From NCBI GenBank assembly GCA_947458415.1, contig CANGZG010000027.1:1-19196 (forward strand): a stretch of DNA of 19,196 nt, written 5' to 3'. Position numbers and translations under genes: made by a program. Below are positions 6,503-13,722 of this stretch, piece by piece. The notes below the pieces were generated by a model, which saw only the letters and a program-made list of their open reading frames with translations, ran no database searches and was not told the DNA's origin. The DNA is from Comamonadaceae bacterium (GTDB lineage Bacteria > Pseudomonadota > Gammaproteobacteria > Burkholderiales > Burkholderiaceae_C). Position 1 is the stretch's first letter, and every line of letters begins with the position of its first letter.

Positions 6503-8524
6503 TTGACTGAACGCCTGAGCGACGTGGTGCGCGAGATGTTCACACCACACGGTCCGCTGGCCAGAGCAACGGCTTTTTTTCAGCCACGCCAAGGCCAAAC
6601 CGACATGGCGTTGGCCGTGGCAGACACCTTGGAAAAAGGCGGCTCTTTGGTGGTCGAGGCGGGCACAGGCGTTGGCAAAACTTTTGCCTATCTGGTGCCG
6701 GCCTTGCTCAGTGGAGAACGCGTGCTGTTGTCAACGGCCACCAAAACATTGCAAGACCAATTGTTTTCTCGCGACATCCCGGACGTGATCAAAGCCTTGG
6801 GTTTGCCTTTGAAATTGGCCATGCTCAAAGGTCGCGGCAGCTACCTGTGCCAGCAACGCTTGGAACTGGCCTTGAGCTCGGCCAGTTTGCCAGACCGACA
6901 TGCGGTCAAAACCTTGGCCGTGGTTCAGCAGTGGGCCAAGACCACTGTCAGCGGCGATTTGGCAGAAGTGCCCAGCCTCGATGAGCAGTCCGCGTTGATC
7001 CCGTTGATCACGTCCAACCGCGACAACTGTTTGGGGTCGCCTTGCCCGCATTGGCGTGAATGCCATGTCAACCAAGCCAGGCGCGAAGCCATGGCTGCCG
7101 ATGTCGTGGTCATCAACCACCATTTGTTCTTTGCTGACATGGCGGTGCGTGAGTCAGGCATGGCCGAGCTGTTGCCCACCGTGCGGGTCGTGATCTTTGA
7201 CGAAGCCCACCAGTTGAACGAGACAGGCATTCAGTTTTTAGGCAAACAGTTGGGCAGCGGTCAATTGCTTGACCTCGCTCGCGACACGCTGACTGCCGGG
7301 CTGCAATTGGCGCGAGGCTTGGTGGACTGGCAAGCCCTGACCGGCACATTTGAAAAAGCGGTTCGCGATTGGCGTTTGTTGGTGGGCAAGCAACCGGCGA
7401 ATGCCAAATTGCGATGGAGCCAAGCCCAGCCGCAAGGCATCGACCCGCAAGATTGGCGGCAGGCGTTGGACGAGGTGTCTCGCACAGCCAGCGCGTTGCA
7501 AGACGCCTTGGACGTGGTGATGGATGCAGCGCCGGATTTTCAACGCTTGCACGAGCGTTTGGGCGATGTTTTGGGCTTGATCGACTATTTTGCTAACCCT
7601 TGCGCCCTGGGCTGCGTGCGTTGGTTGGATGTGAGCTCACAAATGCGGTGCATGGAAGCGCCACTGGACATCGCCGATGTGGTTCAAACCAAGTTGCTCG
7701 ATGCGCAAGTGATCACGGTGCCCAATGCCGAGCAACAGCCCGTGGCGTTGCCGCGCAGTTGGATATTCACCTCGGCAACCTTGGGGTCCGACCCGCAACT
7801 GCGTTGGTTCACTGAACCTTGCGGTTTGCAAAACGCACAGGTGCTGCAAGTGCAAAGCCCGTTTGATTACGAAAACCAAGCTTGGTTGTATGTGCCGCGG
7901 GGCATGGTGTCACCCAAAGACCCTCAGCACAGCGAACAAGTGGCTTCCCTCAGTTGGCAAGTCGCGTGCACCTTGGGCGGTCGAACACTGGTGCTGACCA
8001 CGACCACGCGTGCATTGAGAGCGATTGGCGACCAATTGTTGGCGTCAGCGAATGACAACCCAGAGATGGACATATTGGTTCAGGGGCAACACCCGAAACG
8101 CGAGTTGATGCAACGTTTTCGGCAAGCCATCGAGCCGGGTGGCAAAGGCACGGTGTTGGTCGCCACCGCCAGTTTTTGGGAAGGTTTTGACGTGCCTGGC
8201 GATGCACTGCAAGCGGTCATCATCGACAAGTTGCCTTTTCCGCCGCCGAACGACCCATTGGTGGAGGCGCGCAGCCAGCGTTTGGAGGCGCAAGGCAGAA
8301 GTTCGTTCAATGACTATTTTTTGCCTGAGGCCGGTGTGTCCCTCAAACAAGGGGCAGGGCGGTTGATTCGCCGCGAAACCGACCGTGGTGCTTTGGTGAT
8401 TTGCGACAACAGGTTGGTGAACACGCCCTATGGCAGGCGTTTGTTGGCAGTCCTGCCCCCGATGAAACGGGTGGATCAATTTCCCGCTTTGCTGACCGCG
8501 CTCAGCAGCATCACCAAAACTTGA
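6503..8524 (+). CDS. ATP-dependent DNA helicase, DinG/YoaA (XPD-like) family with iron-sulfur cluster
   Basis: A 673-residue superfamily 2 helicase of the DinG/YoaA branch. These enzymes unwind DNA 5'-3' and act on R-loops, forks or damaged DNA. Walker A is GTGVGKT (54-60) after VVEA, and motif Ia is STATKTLQDQL. Four cysteines (Cys116, Cys176, Cys181, Cys187) are spaced as in the XPD/DinG 4Fe-4S domain. The Walker B/DEAH box is at 233-236 (VVIFDEAHQL). The C-terminal lobe has FTSATLG, WEGFDVPGDAL and motif VI QGAGRLIRRETDRG. The chosen start is TTG at 6503, 5 bases after AGGGG at 6493-6497, because the family N-terminus aligns upstream of the first in-frame ATG (6536, residue 12). It ends in a 14-base tail-to-tail overlap with bamD. 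YoaA versus DinG cannot be settled by eye, so I give no symbol. Confidence 0.93.
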   Translation: MTERLSDVVREMFTPHGPLARATAFFQPRQGQTDMALAVADTLEKGGSLVVEAGTGVGKTFAYLVPALLSGERVLLSTATKTLQDQLFSRDIPDVIKALGLPLKLAMLKGRGSYLCQQRLELALSSASLPDRHAVKTLAVVQQWAKTTVSGDLAEVPSLDEQSALIPLITSNRDNCLGSPCPHWRECHVNQARREAMAADVVVINHHLFFADMAVRESGMAELLPTVRVVIFDEAHQLNETGIQFLGKQLGSGQLLDLARDTLTAGLQLARGLVDWQALTGTFEKAVRDWRLLVGKQPANAKLRWSQAQPQGIDPQDWRQALDEVSRTASALQDALDVVMDAAPDFQRLHERLGDVLGLIDYFANPCALGCVRWLDVSSQMRCMEAPLDIADVVQTKLLDAQVITVPNAEQQPVALPRSWIFTSATLGSDPQLRWFTEPCGLQNAQVLQVQSPFDYENQAWLYVPRGMVSPKDPQHSEQVASLSWQVACTLGGRTLVLTTTTRALRAIGDQLLASANDNPEMDILVQGQHPKRELMQRFRQAIEPGGKGTVLVATASFWEGFDVPGDALQAVIIDKLPFPPPNDPLVEARSQRLEAQGRSSFNDYFLPEAGVSLKQGAGRLIRRETDRGALVICDNRLVNTPYGRRLLAVLPPMKRVDQFPALLTALSSITKT

Positions 8525-9308
8525 ACCAGCTTTTTTTCGCAGGCTTGGCTGGGGCGGATGCCGGGAAATAGCGGCTTTCGGGGAAGGATGCTTTGAGCAC
8601 CCGCTGCGTGTCTTCGCTCAGCTGCGTCAAGCCCAGCGCTTGGTAGGAGTCAATCAGAATGATCAGCGCGTTTTCTGCCGCTTCGCTGTTGGGGTAATCA
8701 TTCAAAGTGGCTTGGGCGCGGTTGACCGCTGCCACGTAAGCGCCTTTGTCATAGTAGTGCTTGGCTACTTTGAGCTCTGATTTCGCCAGCAAATTCACGA
8801 TGTGGCGCATGCGCAAGGTCGCATCGGGGGAGTATTTCGAGTCTGGAAACCGGGTGACCAATTCTTTGTAAGCTTCAAACGAATCGCGAGCAGCCATCTG
8901 GTCGCGTTCGGCCAAATCTTGCTTGAACCATTTGGACATCAAGCCCAAATCGTCATTGAAATTGATGGTGCCTTTCAAATAAAGCGCATAGTCGAGCGCA
9001 GGGTTGGCCGGGTTGAGCTTCATGAACCGGTCCAGTGTCATGAGTGCGGCGACACGGTCACCGTTTTTGTATTGGGCGTAAGCCTTGTCGAGTTGCGCTT
9101 GCTGTGCCAGTGGCGTCCCTGCTGCACGGCCTTCGAGTTTGTCAAACAACACGATGGCTTTGTCGTAAATATTGCCCTTCATGATGTCCTTGGCCTCGGC
9201 ATAAATTTCCTCGGGGGACATCTTGGCGGTCGCGTCTTTTTCGTCGGTGGCGCAAGCACCTAACAGTAATAACACCCACACCATTGATAATGAAAGAAAT
9301 CTCTGCAC
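8511..9308 (-). CDS. bamD: Outer membrane protein assembly factor BamD (lipoprotein)
   Basis: BamD is the essential outer-membrane lipoprotein of the BAM complex, which folds beta-barrel proteins into the outer membrane. The 265-residue product has a lipoprotein signal ending in the lipobox LGAC, with lipidated Cys19. A five-TPR-type helical domain follows. Visible blocks include SPEEIYAEAKDIMKGN, FDKLEGR with PLAQQAQLDKAYAQYKNGD, DYALYLKGTINF, RDSFEAYKELVTRFPDSKY and MRHIVNLLAKSELKVAKHYY. The C-terminus is basic and ends KKSWFKFW. The start is GTG at 9308, supported by GAAGGG (complement of 9314-9319) 5 bases upstream; the nearby ATG at 9310-9308 is out of frame. It runs opposite to its neighbours, converging on the helicase (14-base overlap) and diverging from rluD, an arrangement I regard as typical for betaproteobacteria. 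bamB lies about 8 kb away in this window. Confidence 0.96.
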   Translation of the reverse strand: MQRFLSLSMVWVLLLLGACATDEKDATAKMSPEEIYAEAKDIMKGNIYDKAIVLFDKLEGRAAGTPLAQQAQLDKAYAQYKNGDRVAALMTLDRFMKLNPANPALDYALYLKGTINFNDDLGLMSKWFKQDLAERDQMAARDSFEAYKELVTRFPDSKYSPDATLRMRHIVNLLAKSELKVAKHYYDKGAYVAAVNRAQATLNDYPNSEAAENALIILIDSYQALGLTQLSEDTQRVLKASFPESRYFPASAPAKPAKKSWFKFW

Positions 9309-9313
9309 ATGAA

Positions 9314-9319
9314 CCCTTC
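9314..9319 (-). promoter_or_regulatory. Ribosome binding site of bamD
   Basis: On the minus strand GAAGGG lies 5 bases before the GTG at 9308. It decides the bamD start, because no in-frame ATG is close by and the GTG gives a complete lipoprotein signal. The same bases lie within the upstream extension of the rluD frame, which is a further reason to start rluD downstream. Confidence 0.6.
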
Positions 9320-9337
9320 AAACTTTGAACTGACGCG

Positions 9338-9343
9338 ATTATC
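9338..9343 (-). promoter_or_regulatory. Possible -10 element for bamD
   Basis: GATAAT on the minus strand matches the sigma70 -10 consensus in 5 of 6 bases. Transcription would start near 9331, leaving a leader of about 22 bases that includes the GAAGGG ribosome site. I see no good -35 at the expected distance, so this is tentative. The candidate lies in the 93-base region between the two divergent starts. Confidence 0.3.
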
Positions 9344-9388
9344 AACGATGCATCCGACCGAGCCCATCCCATCCACATCGCTGGTTGC

Positions 9389-9394
9389 AGAGGA
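9389..9394 (+). promoter_or_regulatory. Ribosome binding site that selects the rluD start
   Basis: AGAGGA lies 7 bases before the ATG at 9402, the best Shine-Dalgarno match around the rluD 5' end. Neither the ATG at 9309 nor that at 9348 has a comparable site. The choice shortens the predicted product from 350 to 319 residues, close to E. coli RluD. Confidence 0.6.
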
Positions 9395-9401
9395 CACCGT
9401 G

Positions 9402-10361
9402 ATGGAAGAGTTGGACGTTGACACGGAGGAGCGGCGACTGGAAATCACGCCCGGTTTGCATCGACAGCGGTTAGACCGTGCACTGGTTCAGTTGATGCCT
9501 GAATTTTCTCGCAACCACTTGAAACACTTGATCGAGGAGGGGTTTGTTCGCTCTGCTGCGAACAACCAACCCATTGGCAAAGTGGCTTACTTGGTCAAGG
9601 CGGCAGAGATCATCACCGTTCGACTGCAGCCGACCGAAATGTCGCAAGCCTATGTGGCACAGGCCATGCCCATCCATGTGGTTTATGAAGACGCGCATTT
9701 GCGCATCATTGACAAACCTGCTGGGCGGGTCGTGCACCCGGCGCCTGGCAATTGGAGTGGCACCTTGCTCAACGGCTTGCTCGCGCTCGATCCTGCGGCG
9801 GCACAGGTGCCCCGCGCCGGAATTGTTCATCGCTTGGACAAAGACACCAGCGGTTTGATGGTGGTTGCGCGCACCCGCGCATGCATGGATGCCTTGGTGG
9901 CCATGATTGCTGCACGCGATGTGCACCGCGACTATTTGGCGCTCAGCCAACGCCCTTGGCGCGGCGACATGCGCCGAGAGGTCGAGTTACCCATTGGACG
10001 CGACCCACGACAGCGTTTGCGCATGGCTGTCGTGGATTTGGCGCGGCAACCCGGCAAACACGCCCACACTTCGCTGCACTGTTTGGACAGCAACGACCAA
10101 GGCTGTTTGGTGCACTGCACGTTGCACACGGGGCGCACCCACCAAATCCGCGTGCACATGGCGGCCATCGGCTTGCCCTTGTTGGCCGATGGTTTGTATG
10201 GCGGCGCAGGGTATTTGCCCTTGGATCGCCAGGCTTTGCATGCGTTCAGGCTGGGCTTTACGCACCCATTCAGCCAAGAGGTTTTGCAATTTTCTTCGCC
10301 CTTGAGCGCCGATATCCAGCAAGCCCTGGACGCGATGGGCTTGCGCAACCCCCTCGGCTAG
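9402..10361 (+). CDS. rluD: 23S rRNA pseudouridine synthase RluD (1911/1915/1917)
   Basis: RluD converts uridines of helix 69 of 23S rRNA to pseudouridine and supports ribosome assembly. An N-terminal S4 RNA-binding domain (QRLDRALVQLMPEFSRNHLK) is followed by the RluA-type catalytic domain. That domain has YEDAHLRIIDKPAGRVVHPA, the catalytic motif GIVHRLDKDTSGLMVVA, and HTGRTHQIRVHMAAIGLPLL near the C-terminus. I chose the ATG at 9402, although the reading frame is open back to an ATG at 9309 that would give 350 residues. Reasons: AGAGGA at 9389-9394 sits 7 bases upstream; the resulting 319 residues and catalytic Asp146 match E. coli RluD (326 residues, Asp139); and a 9309 start would abut the bamD start with no promoter space. 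An ATG at 9348 is also possible. No pgeF gene follows, unlike many relatives. Confidence 0.93.
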   Translation: MEELDVDTEERRLEITPGLHRQRLDRALVQLMPEFSRNHLKHLIEEGFVRSAANNQPIGKVAYLVKAAEIITVRLQPTEMSQAYVAQAMPIHVVYEDAHLRIIDKPAGRVVHPAPGNWSGTLLNGLLALDPAAAQVPRAGIVHRLDKDTSGLMVVARTRACMDALVAMIAARDVHRDYLALSQRPWRGDMRREVELPIGRDPRQRLRMAVVDLARQPGKHAHTSLHCLDSNDQGCLVHCTLHTGRTHQIRVHMAAIGLPLLADGLYGGAGYLPLDRQALHAFRLGFTHPFSQEVLQFSSPLSADIQQALDAMGLRNPLG

Positions 10362-10364
10362 AAT
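10359..10364 (+). promoter_or_regulatory. Possible -10 element for scpB-rluB
   Basis: TAGAAT (5 of 6 consensus bases) overlaps the TAG stop of rluD in the context CGGCTAGAATG. A start of transcription about 7 bases on, near 10371, would leave about 20 bases before the scpB ATG pair. No convincing -35 is seen at 17 bases. Confidence 0.35.
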
Positions 10365-10391
10365 GACCGATTGATTTCCCCCGGACATTGG

Positions 10392-11060
10392 ATGATGAAT
10401 ACCCTGGATGCCAAGCGTGTCCTTGAGACGGCTTTGTTGTGCGCCACCCAGCCTCTGCAGGTGCGGGAGTTGCGTCAACTTTTTCATGACGAACTCGGTG
10501 CTGACACCCTCAAAACATTGCTCGAATCCTTGCAAGAGGATTGGCAACAACGCGGCTTGGCGTTGGTGAATGTGGCCAGCGGTTGGCGCATGCAAAGTCG
10601 CCCCGAGATGCGCGATTTCCTCGACCGGCTGCATCCCGAAAAACCCCCCAAATATTCGCGCGCTGCCATGGAAACCTTGGCCATCATCGCCTACCGCCAG
10701 CCTGTGACCCGCGGTGACATGGAAGACATCCGTGGCGTGACAGTCAATTCTTTGGTCATCAAACAATTGGAAGACCGGGGCTGGGTCGAGGTGATCGGGC
10801 ACCGCGAAACGGTCGGTCGCCCCATGTTGTATGCCACCACCCGCCAGTTTTTGGACGATTTGGGCATTGCCTCGCTGGACCAACTCCCTCCCTTGGAAAC
10901 GCAAGGCGCAACAGAGGGATTTTTTGAGCAACTTGCTGATGCACCAGCCAGCGAAGACCCGTCGCAAATGGCCATGCCGCTGGACGAAGCCGATACTGAC
11001 ACCGCCGCTGATGAAGTCGCCGACACGCAAGACCCAACGGCATCGGGCCTGACCCAGTGA
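10392..11060 (+). CDS. scpB: Segregation and condensation protein B
   Basis: ScpB pairs with ScpA and SMC to form a bacterial condensin that compacts and segregates the chromosome. The protein, about 222 residues, has two winged-helix domains. Characteristic sequence includes KRVLETALLCATQPLQVRELRQLF near the start (a run of two helices), GWRMQSRPEMRDFLDRL, YSRAAMETLAIIAYRQPVTR, EDIRGVTVNSLVIKQLEDRGW and VGRPMLYATTRQFLDDLGI. An acidic, Asp/Glu-rich tail of about 45 residues follows, as in many betaproteobacterial homologues. Start: tandem ATGs at 10392 and 10395, with GGA at 10383-10385. The frame stays open to a TTG at 10371, but a TAGAAT -10 at 10359 would place the transcript start about there, arguing for the ATG. 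The stop overlaps the rluB GTG in GTGA. scpA is not in the window. Confidence 0.93.
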   Translation: MMNTLDAKRVLETALLCATQPLQVRELRQLFHDELGADTLKTLLESLQEDWQQRGLALVNVASGWRMQSRPEMRDFLDRLHPEKPPKYSRAAMETLAIIAYRQPVTRGDMEDIRGVTVNSLVIKQLEDRGWVEVIGHRETVGRPMLYATTRQFLDDLGIASLDQLPPLETQGATEGFFEQLADAPASEDPSQMAMPLDEADTDTAADEVADTQDPTASGLTQ

Positions 11061-12100
11061 GCAAACCCGGCATTCAATTTGACGACATCGTCTCTGGCGA
11101 CTACGACACCCAAGCCTCGACGGACACTGCGGCGCCCCCACCCAAGCGGGTGCTCAGCGCCCAACCCGACACCCCTAAGCTTCACAAAGTGCTCGCGCAG
11201 TCGGGCTTGGGCTCGCGGTTGGACATGGAGCAACTCATCGCCGATGGCAAAGTCTGGGTCAACGATGAACCGGCGCACGTCGGCCAGCGCATCCAGTACG
11301 GGGACCGCATCAAAGTCAACGGCAAACCCCTGTTTGTGCGAATCGAGCCACCCCCCCCGCGTGTGATCGCGTACCACAAGCCTGCTGGCGAAATTGTCAG
11401 CCGTGACGATCCCCAAAGCCGTCCCACGGTGTTTCGCAAATTGCCTCGTTTACAAACCGGCAAATGGCAATCGGTTGGGCGCTTGGACCTGAACACCGAA
11501 GGCCTGCTGTTGTTTACCAATTCAGGCGAACTGGCCAACAAATTGATGCACCCGCGTTTTGGGCTCGAGCGTGAATACGCGGTGCGCGTACTCGGACATT
11601 TGAGCAACATTGAAAAAGCCAAATTGCTGGAAGGCGTGCAGCTCGAGGACGGTGAAGCCCGGTTTGGCAGTTTGGAAGAGGGTGGCGGTGAGGGAGCCAA
11701 TTGCTGGTACCGGGTCACCATCCAAGAAGGCCGTAACCGCGAGGTCAGGCGCATGTTTGAGGCGGTGGGACATGCCGTGAGTCGCTTGATCCGCATACGC
11801 TACGGCAAGATGCTCTTGCCTCGCGGCCTCAAACGCGGTGAGTGCATGGAGTTGGACGCGGTCGATACCGACCAATTGATCCGCAGTGCCGGACTGGGCC
11901 GAGTGTCTGGCAAGACGGCGGGTGTCAGGGCGTCCGCCCCGCTGGCCCAAGGTCGTCCACCCCGTTCAGGCAACAAGCCCGTCGCAGCAGCGGCCAAACC
12001 CGATTTCATTGGCGCTGACAGCTTGACCCGCCAACGTCGCGAGCAAAAGTCCAAAACCTCACGGTCTAAGGCTTTGCCCCGCAGGGCTAAAATCAATTGA
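11057..12100 (+). CDS. rluB: 23S rRNA pseudouridine synthase RluB-like (RsuA/RluB/E/F family)
   Basis: RsuA/RluB-family enzyme; RluB makes pseudouridine 2605 in 23S rRNA. The 347-residue protein has a low-complexity N-terminus of about 38 residues. An S4 domain follows (LHKVLAQSGLGSRLDMEQLI through GDRIKVNGKPLF, about 41-96), then the catalytic domain with YHKPAGEIVSRDDP, catalytic Asp144 in VGRLDLNTEGLLLFTNSGEL, and EGRNREVRRMFEAVGHAVSR. From about residue 280 the tail is basic and disordered-looking, with many Lys, Arg, Ser and Ala (ending in KSKTSRSKALPRRAKIN), probably an RNA-binding extension. The start is GTG, sharing GTGA with the scpB stop, which suggests coupled translation. The scpB-rluB pairing is common in proteobacteria. 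RluB is favoured over RsuA/RluE/RluF by context and by the long basic tail. Confidence 0.92.
   Translation: MSKPGIQFDDIVSGDYDTQASTDTAAPPPKRVLSAQPDTPKLHKVLAQSGLGSRLDMEQLIADGKVWVNDEPAHVGQRIQYGDRIKVNGKPLFVRIEPPPPRVIAYHKPAGEIVSRDDPQSRPTVFRKLPRLQTGKWQSVGRLDLNTEGLLLFTNSGELANKLMHPRFGLEREYAVRVLGHLSNIEKAKLLEGVQLEDGEARFGSLEEGGGEGANCWYRVTIQEGRNREVRRMFEAVGHAVSRLIRIRYGKMLLPRGLKRGECMELDAVDTDQLIRSAGLGRVSGKTAGVRASAPLAQGRPPRSGNKPVAAAAKPDFIGADSLTRQRREQKSKTSRSKALPRRAKIN
12088..12093 (+). promoter_or_regulatory. Possible -10 element for ndk
   Basis: TAAAAT (5 of 6) sits in the last codons of rluB in the context GGGCTAAAATC, resembling the elements before scpB and yfgM. Transcription from about 12100 would give a leader of about 46 bases that contains the small hairpin at 12104-12115. 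The -35 is not recognisable. Confidence 0.35.
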
Positions 12101-12103
12101 TAT

Positions 12104-12123
12104 GGGTATTCACCCTTATTTTT
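12104..12123 (+). terminator. Short hairpin with T-rich tail between rluB and ndk
   Basis: GGGT (12104-12107) can pair with ACCC (12112-12115) over a four-base loop, followed by TTATTTTT. The stem is only four base pairs, so this is at most a weak terminator or attenuator ending some rluB transcripts. It lies downstream of the possible ndk -10, so it would also sit in the ndk leader. It could be chance. Confidence 0.2.
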
Positions 12124-12146
12124 GTTAACTTTCTGGAAACTTTCTC

Positions 12147-12572
12147 ATGGCCATCGAACGCACCCTCTCCATCATCAAACCCGACGCCGTCGCCAAAAAC
12201 GTGATCGGTCAGATTTACAGCCGATTTGAATCGGCTGGTCTGAAAATCATCGCGTCACGCATGGCCCACCTGAGCCGTGGCGAAGCCGAGGCTTTTTACG
12301 CGGTTCACAAAGCGCGTCCTTTTTTCAAGGATTTGGTCGATTTCATGATTTCCGGCCCGGTGATGATCCAAGTTTTGGAAGGCGAGAACGCCATCCTCAA
12401 AAACCGTGACCTGATGGGCGCCACCGACCCCAAAAAGGCAGACAAAGGCACCATCCGTGCGGACTTTGCTGACAGCATTGACGCCAACGCAGTGCACGGC
12501 TCCGATGGCCCCGACACGGCTGCGCAAGAAATCGCGTTTTTCTTCGCGGGCATGAACGTGTTCAACCGCTGA
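12147..12572 (+). CDS. ndk: Nucleoside diphosphate kinase
   Basis: Ndk transfers the gamma phosphate of ATP to nucleoside diphosphates, balancing NTP and dNTP pools in the cytoplasm. The 141 residues are the usual bacterial length. It opens with MAIERTLSIIKPDAVAKN. The phosphohistidine is His117 in NAVHGSDGPDTAAQEIAFFF, with conserved DLMGATDPKKADKGTIRADF just before it. GGAAAC lies before the ATG. The 46-base gap after rluB carries a small hairpin, and a TAAAAT -10 lies inside the end of rluB, so an own promoter is plausible. Leucine codons here (3 CTG, 2 CTC, 2 TTG) depart from the TTG preference of the neighbours, as expected for a strongly expressed gene. rlmN begins 22 bases downstream. 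Confidence 0.98.
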   Translation: MAIERTLSIIKPDAVAKNVIGQIYSRFESAGLKIIASRMAHLSRGEAEAFYAVHKARPFFKDLVDFMISGPVMIQVLEGENAILKNRDLMGATDPKKADKGTIRADFADSIDANAVHGSDGPDTAAQEIAFFFAGMNVFNR

Positions 12573-12594
12573 CACCGGCTCGCCCGGCCGTGCC

Positions 12595-13704
12595 ATGAAA
12601 ACCAATCTGTTGGATTTCGATCTCGATGGGTTGGTGGCTTGGTGTCAAGCGCAGGGCGAAAAAAAATTCCGTGCGGTTCAGCTGTTTCGCTGGATCCACC
12701 AAAAAGGCGTGGCCGATTTTTCGGCCATGACCGATTTGGCGCAAAGCATGCGCCAGACCTTGCAAGCGCATGCCGAAATCCGCGCACTGCCTGTCATCAC
12801 TCGACACGATTCGACCGACGGCACCATCAAATGGATGTTCGATGTGGGCCAAGGCAATGCCATTGAAACCGTCTTCATTCCTGAAACTGACCGTGGCACG
12901 CTGTGCGTGTCATCCCAAGCCGGATGCGCCGTGGGGTGTCCGTTTTGCTCCACGGGCGCACAGGGTTTCAGTCGCAACCTGACTACCGCAGAAATATTGG
13001 CTCAATTGTGGTTTGCCGAAACCACGTTACGCCGCGAATTCGCCACCCAAGATCGTGTCATCTCTAACGTGGTGATGATGGGCATGGGCGAGCCTTTGCA
13101 AAACTACAGTGCCTTGATCCCGGCTTTGAAAACCATGCTCGATGACCATGCCTATGGCATGTCCAGGCGCCGCGTGACCGTGTCAACTTCGGGTGTGGTG
13201 CCCATGATCGAGCGCTTGGGTCAAGATTGCCCGGTGGCCTTGGCGGTTTCCTTGCACGCACCCGATGACGCATTGCGTGACCGCTTGGTGCCGCTCAACT
13301 TGAAGTACCCGTTGGCCGAATTGCTGCAAGCCTGCCGCGATTACCTGGCATTTGCCCCGCGTGACTTCATCACGTTTGAATATTGCATGCTCGACGGCGT
13401 CAATGACACTGACGCACATGCGATGGCTTTGGTTGAGTGGGTTCGACCTGCGCGCGGTGAGCCGTTGCCGTGCAAATTCAACCTGATTCCATTCAACCCT
13501 TTCCCCGCTTCGGGGTTGTTGCGTTCATCGCCTGATCGCGTCAAAGCGTTTTCAGCGGTGCTGTCGGGTGCGGGCATCGTCACCACCGTTCGCAAAACCC
13601 GTGGTGACGACATTGCCGCGGCTTGCGGTCAACTCGCGGGCGATGTGCAAGACCGCACGGATGTGGCGGGCAGACGCGCCAAAACCATTCAGATTCACGC
13701 CTGA
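12595..13704 (+). CDS. rlmN: Dual-specificity RNA methyltransferase RlmN (radical SAM)
   Basis: RlmN is a radical-SAM enzyme that makes 2-methyladenosine at A2503 of 23S rRNA and A37 of some tRNAs, aiding translational accuracy. The 369 residues match the family. An N-terminal helical domain includes KKFRAVQLFRWIHQKG. The CX3CX2C cluster is Cys111, Cys115 and Cys118 in SQAGCAVGCPFCSTG. The two catalytic cysteines are conserved: Cys104 (LCVSSQ), aligning with E. coli Cys118, and Cys344 (DIAAACGQL), aligning with Cys355. Other blocks are NVVMMGMGEPLQNY, VSTSGVVPMI, VSLHAPDDALRDRLVPLN and KFNLIPFNPFP. The ATG at 12595 has only a weak ribosome site, so coupling to ndk (22 bases upstream) may matter. 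ispG starts 18 bases after the stop, leaving no room for the pilF and rodZ genes often found there. Confidence 0.97.
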   Translation: MKTNLLDFDLDGLVAWCQAQGEKKFRAVQLFRWIHQKGVADFSAMTDLAQSMRQTLQAHAEIRALPVITRHDSTDGTIKWMFDVGQGNAIETVFIPETDRGTLCVSSQAGCAVGCPFCSTGAQGFSRNLTTAEILAQLWFAETTLRREFATQDRVISNVVMMGMGEPLQNYSALIPALKTMLDDHAYGMSRRRVTVSTSGVVPMIERLGQDCPVALAVSLHAPDDALRDRLVPLNLKYPLAELLQACRDYLAFAPRDFITFEYCMLDGVNDTDAHAMALVEWVRPARGEPLPCKFNLIPFNPFPASGLLRSSPDRVKAFSAVLSGAGIVTTVRKTRGDDIAAACGQLAGDVQDRTDVAGRRAKTIQIHA

Positions 13705-13722
13705 TTACGGCAAAATCCCAGC

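Noticed and set aside
10371..10391. TTG start for scpB giving seven more codons
   Set aside because: It falls at the likely transcript start from TAGAAT and has no ribosome site; the tandem ATGs at 10392/10395 fit the family start MNTLDAKRVLE better.
9987..11141. Long antisense open frame (384 codons) opposite rluD and scpB
   Set aside because: It lies wholly opposite clear coding genes, spans the rluD-scpB boundary, and has no recognisable protein features; it is a codon-use shadow.
13711..13716. CAAAAT as a -10 element for ispG
   Set aside because: It matches only 4 of 6 bases and is 6 bases from the ATG, which would make the message leaderless; transcription from rlmN is simpler.
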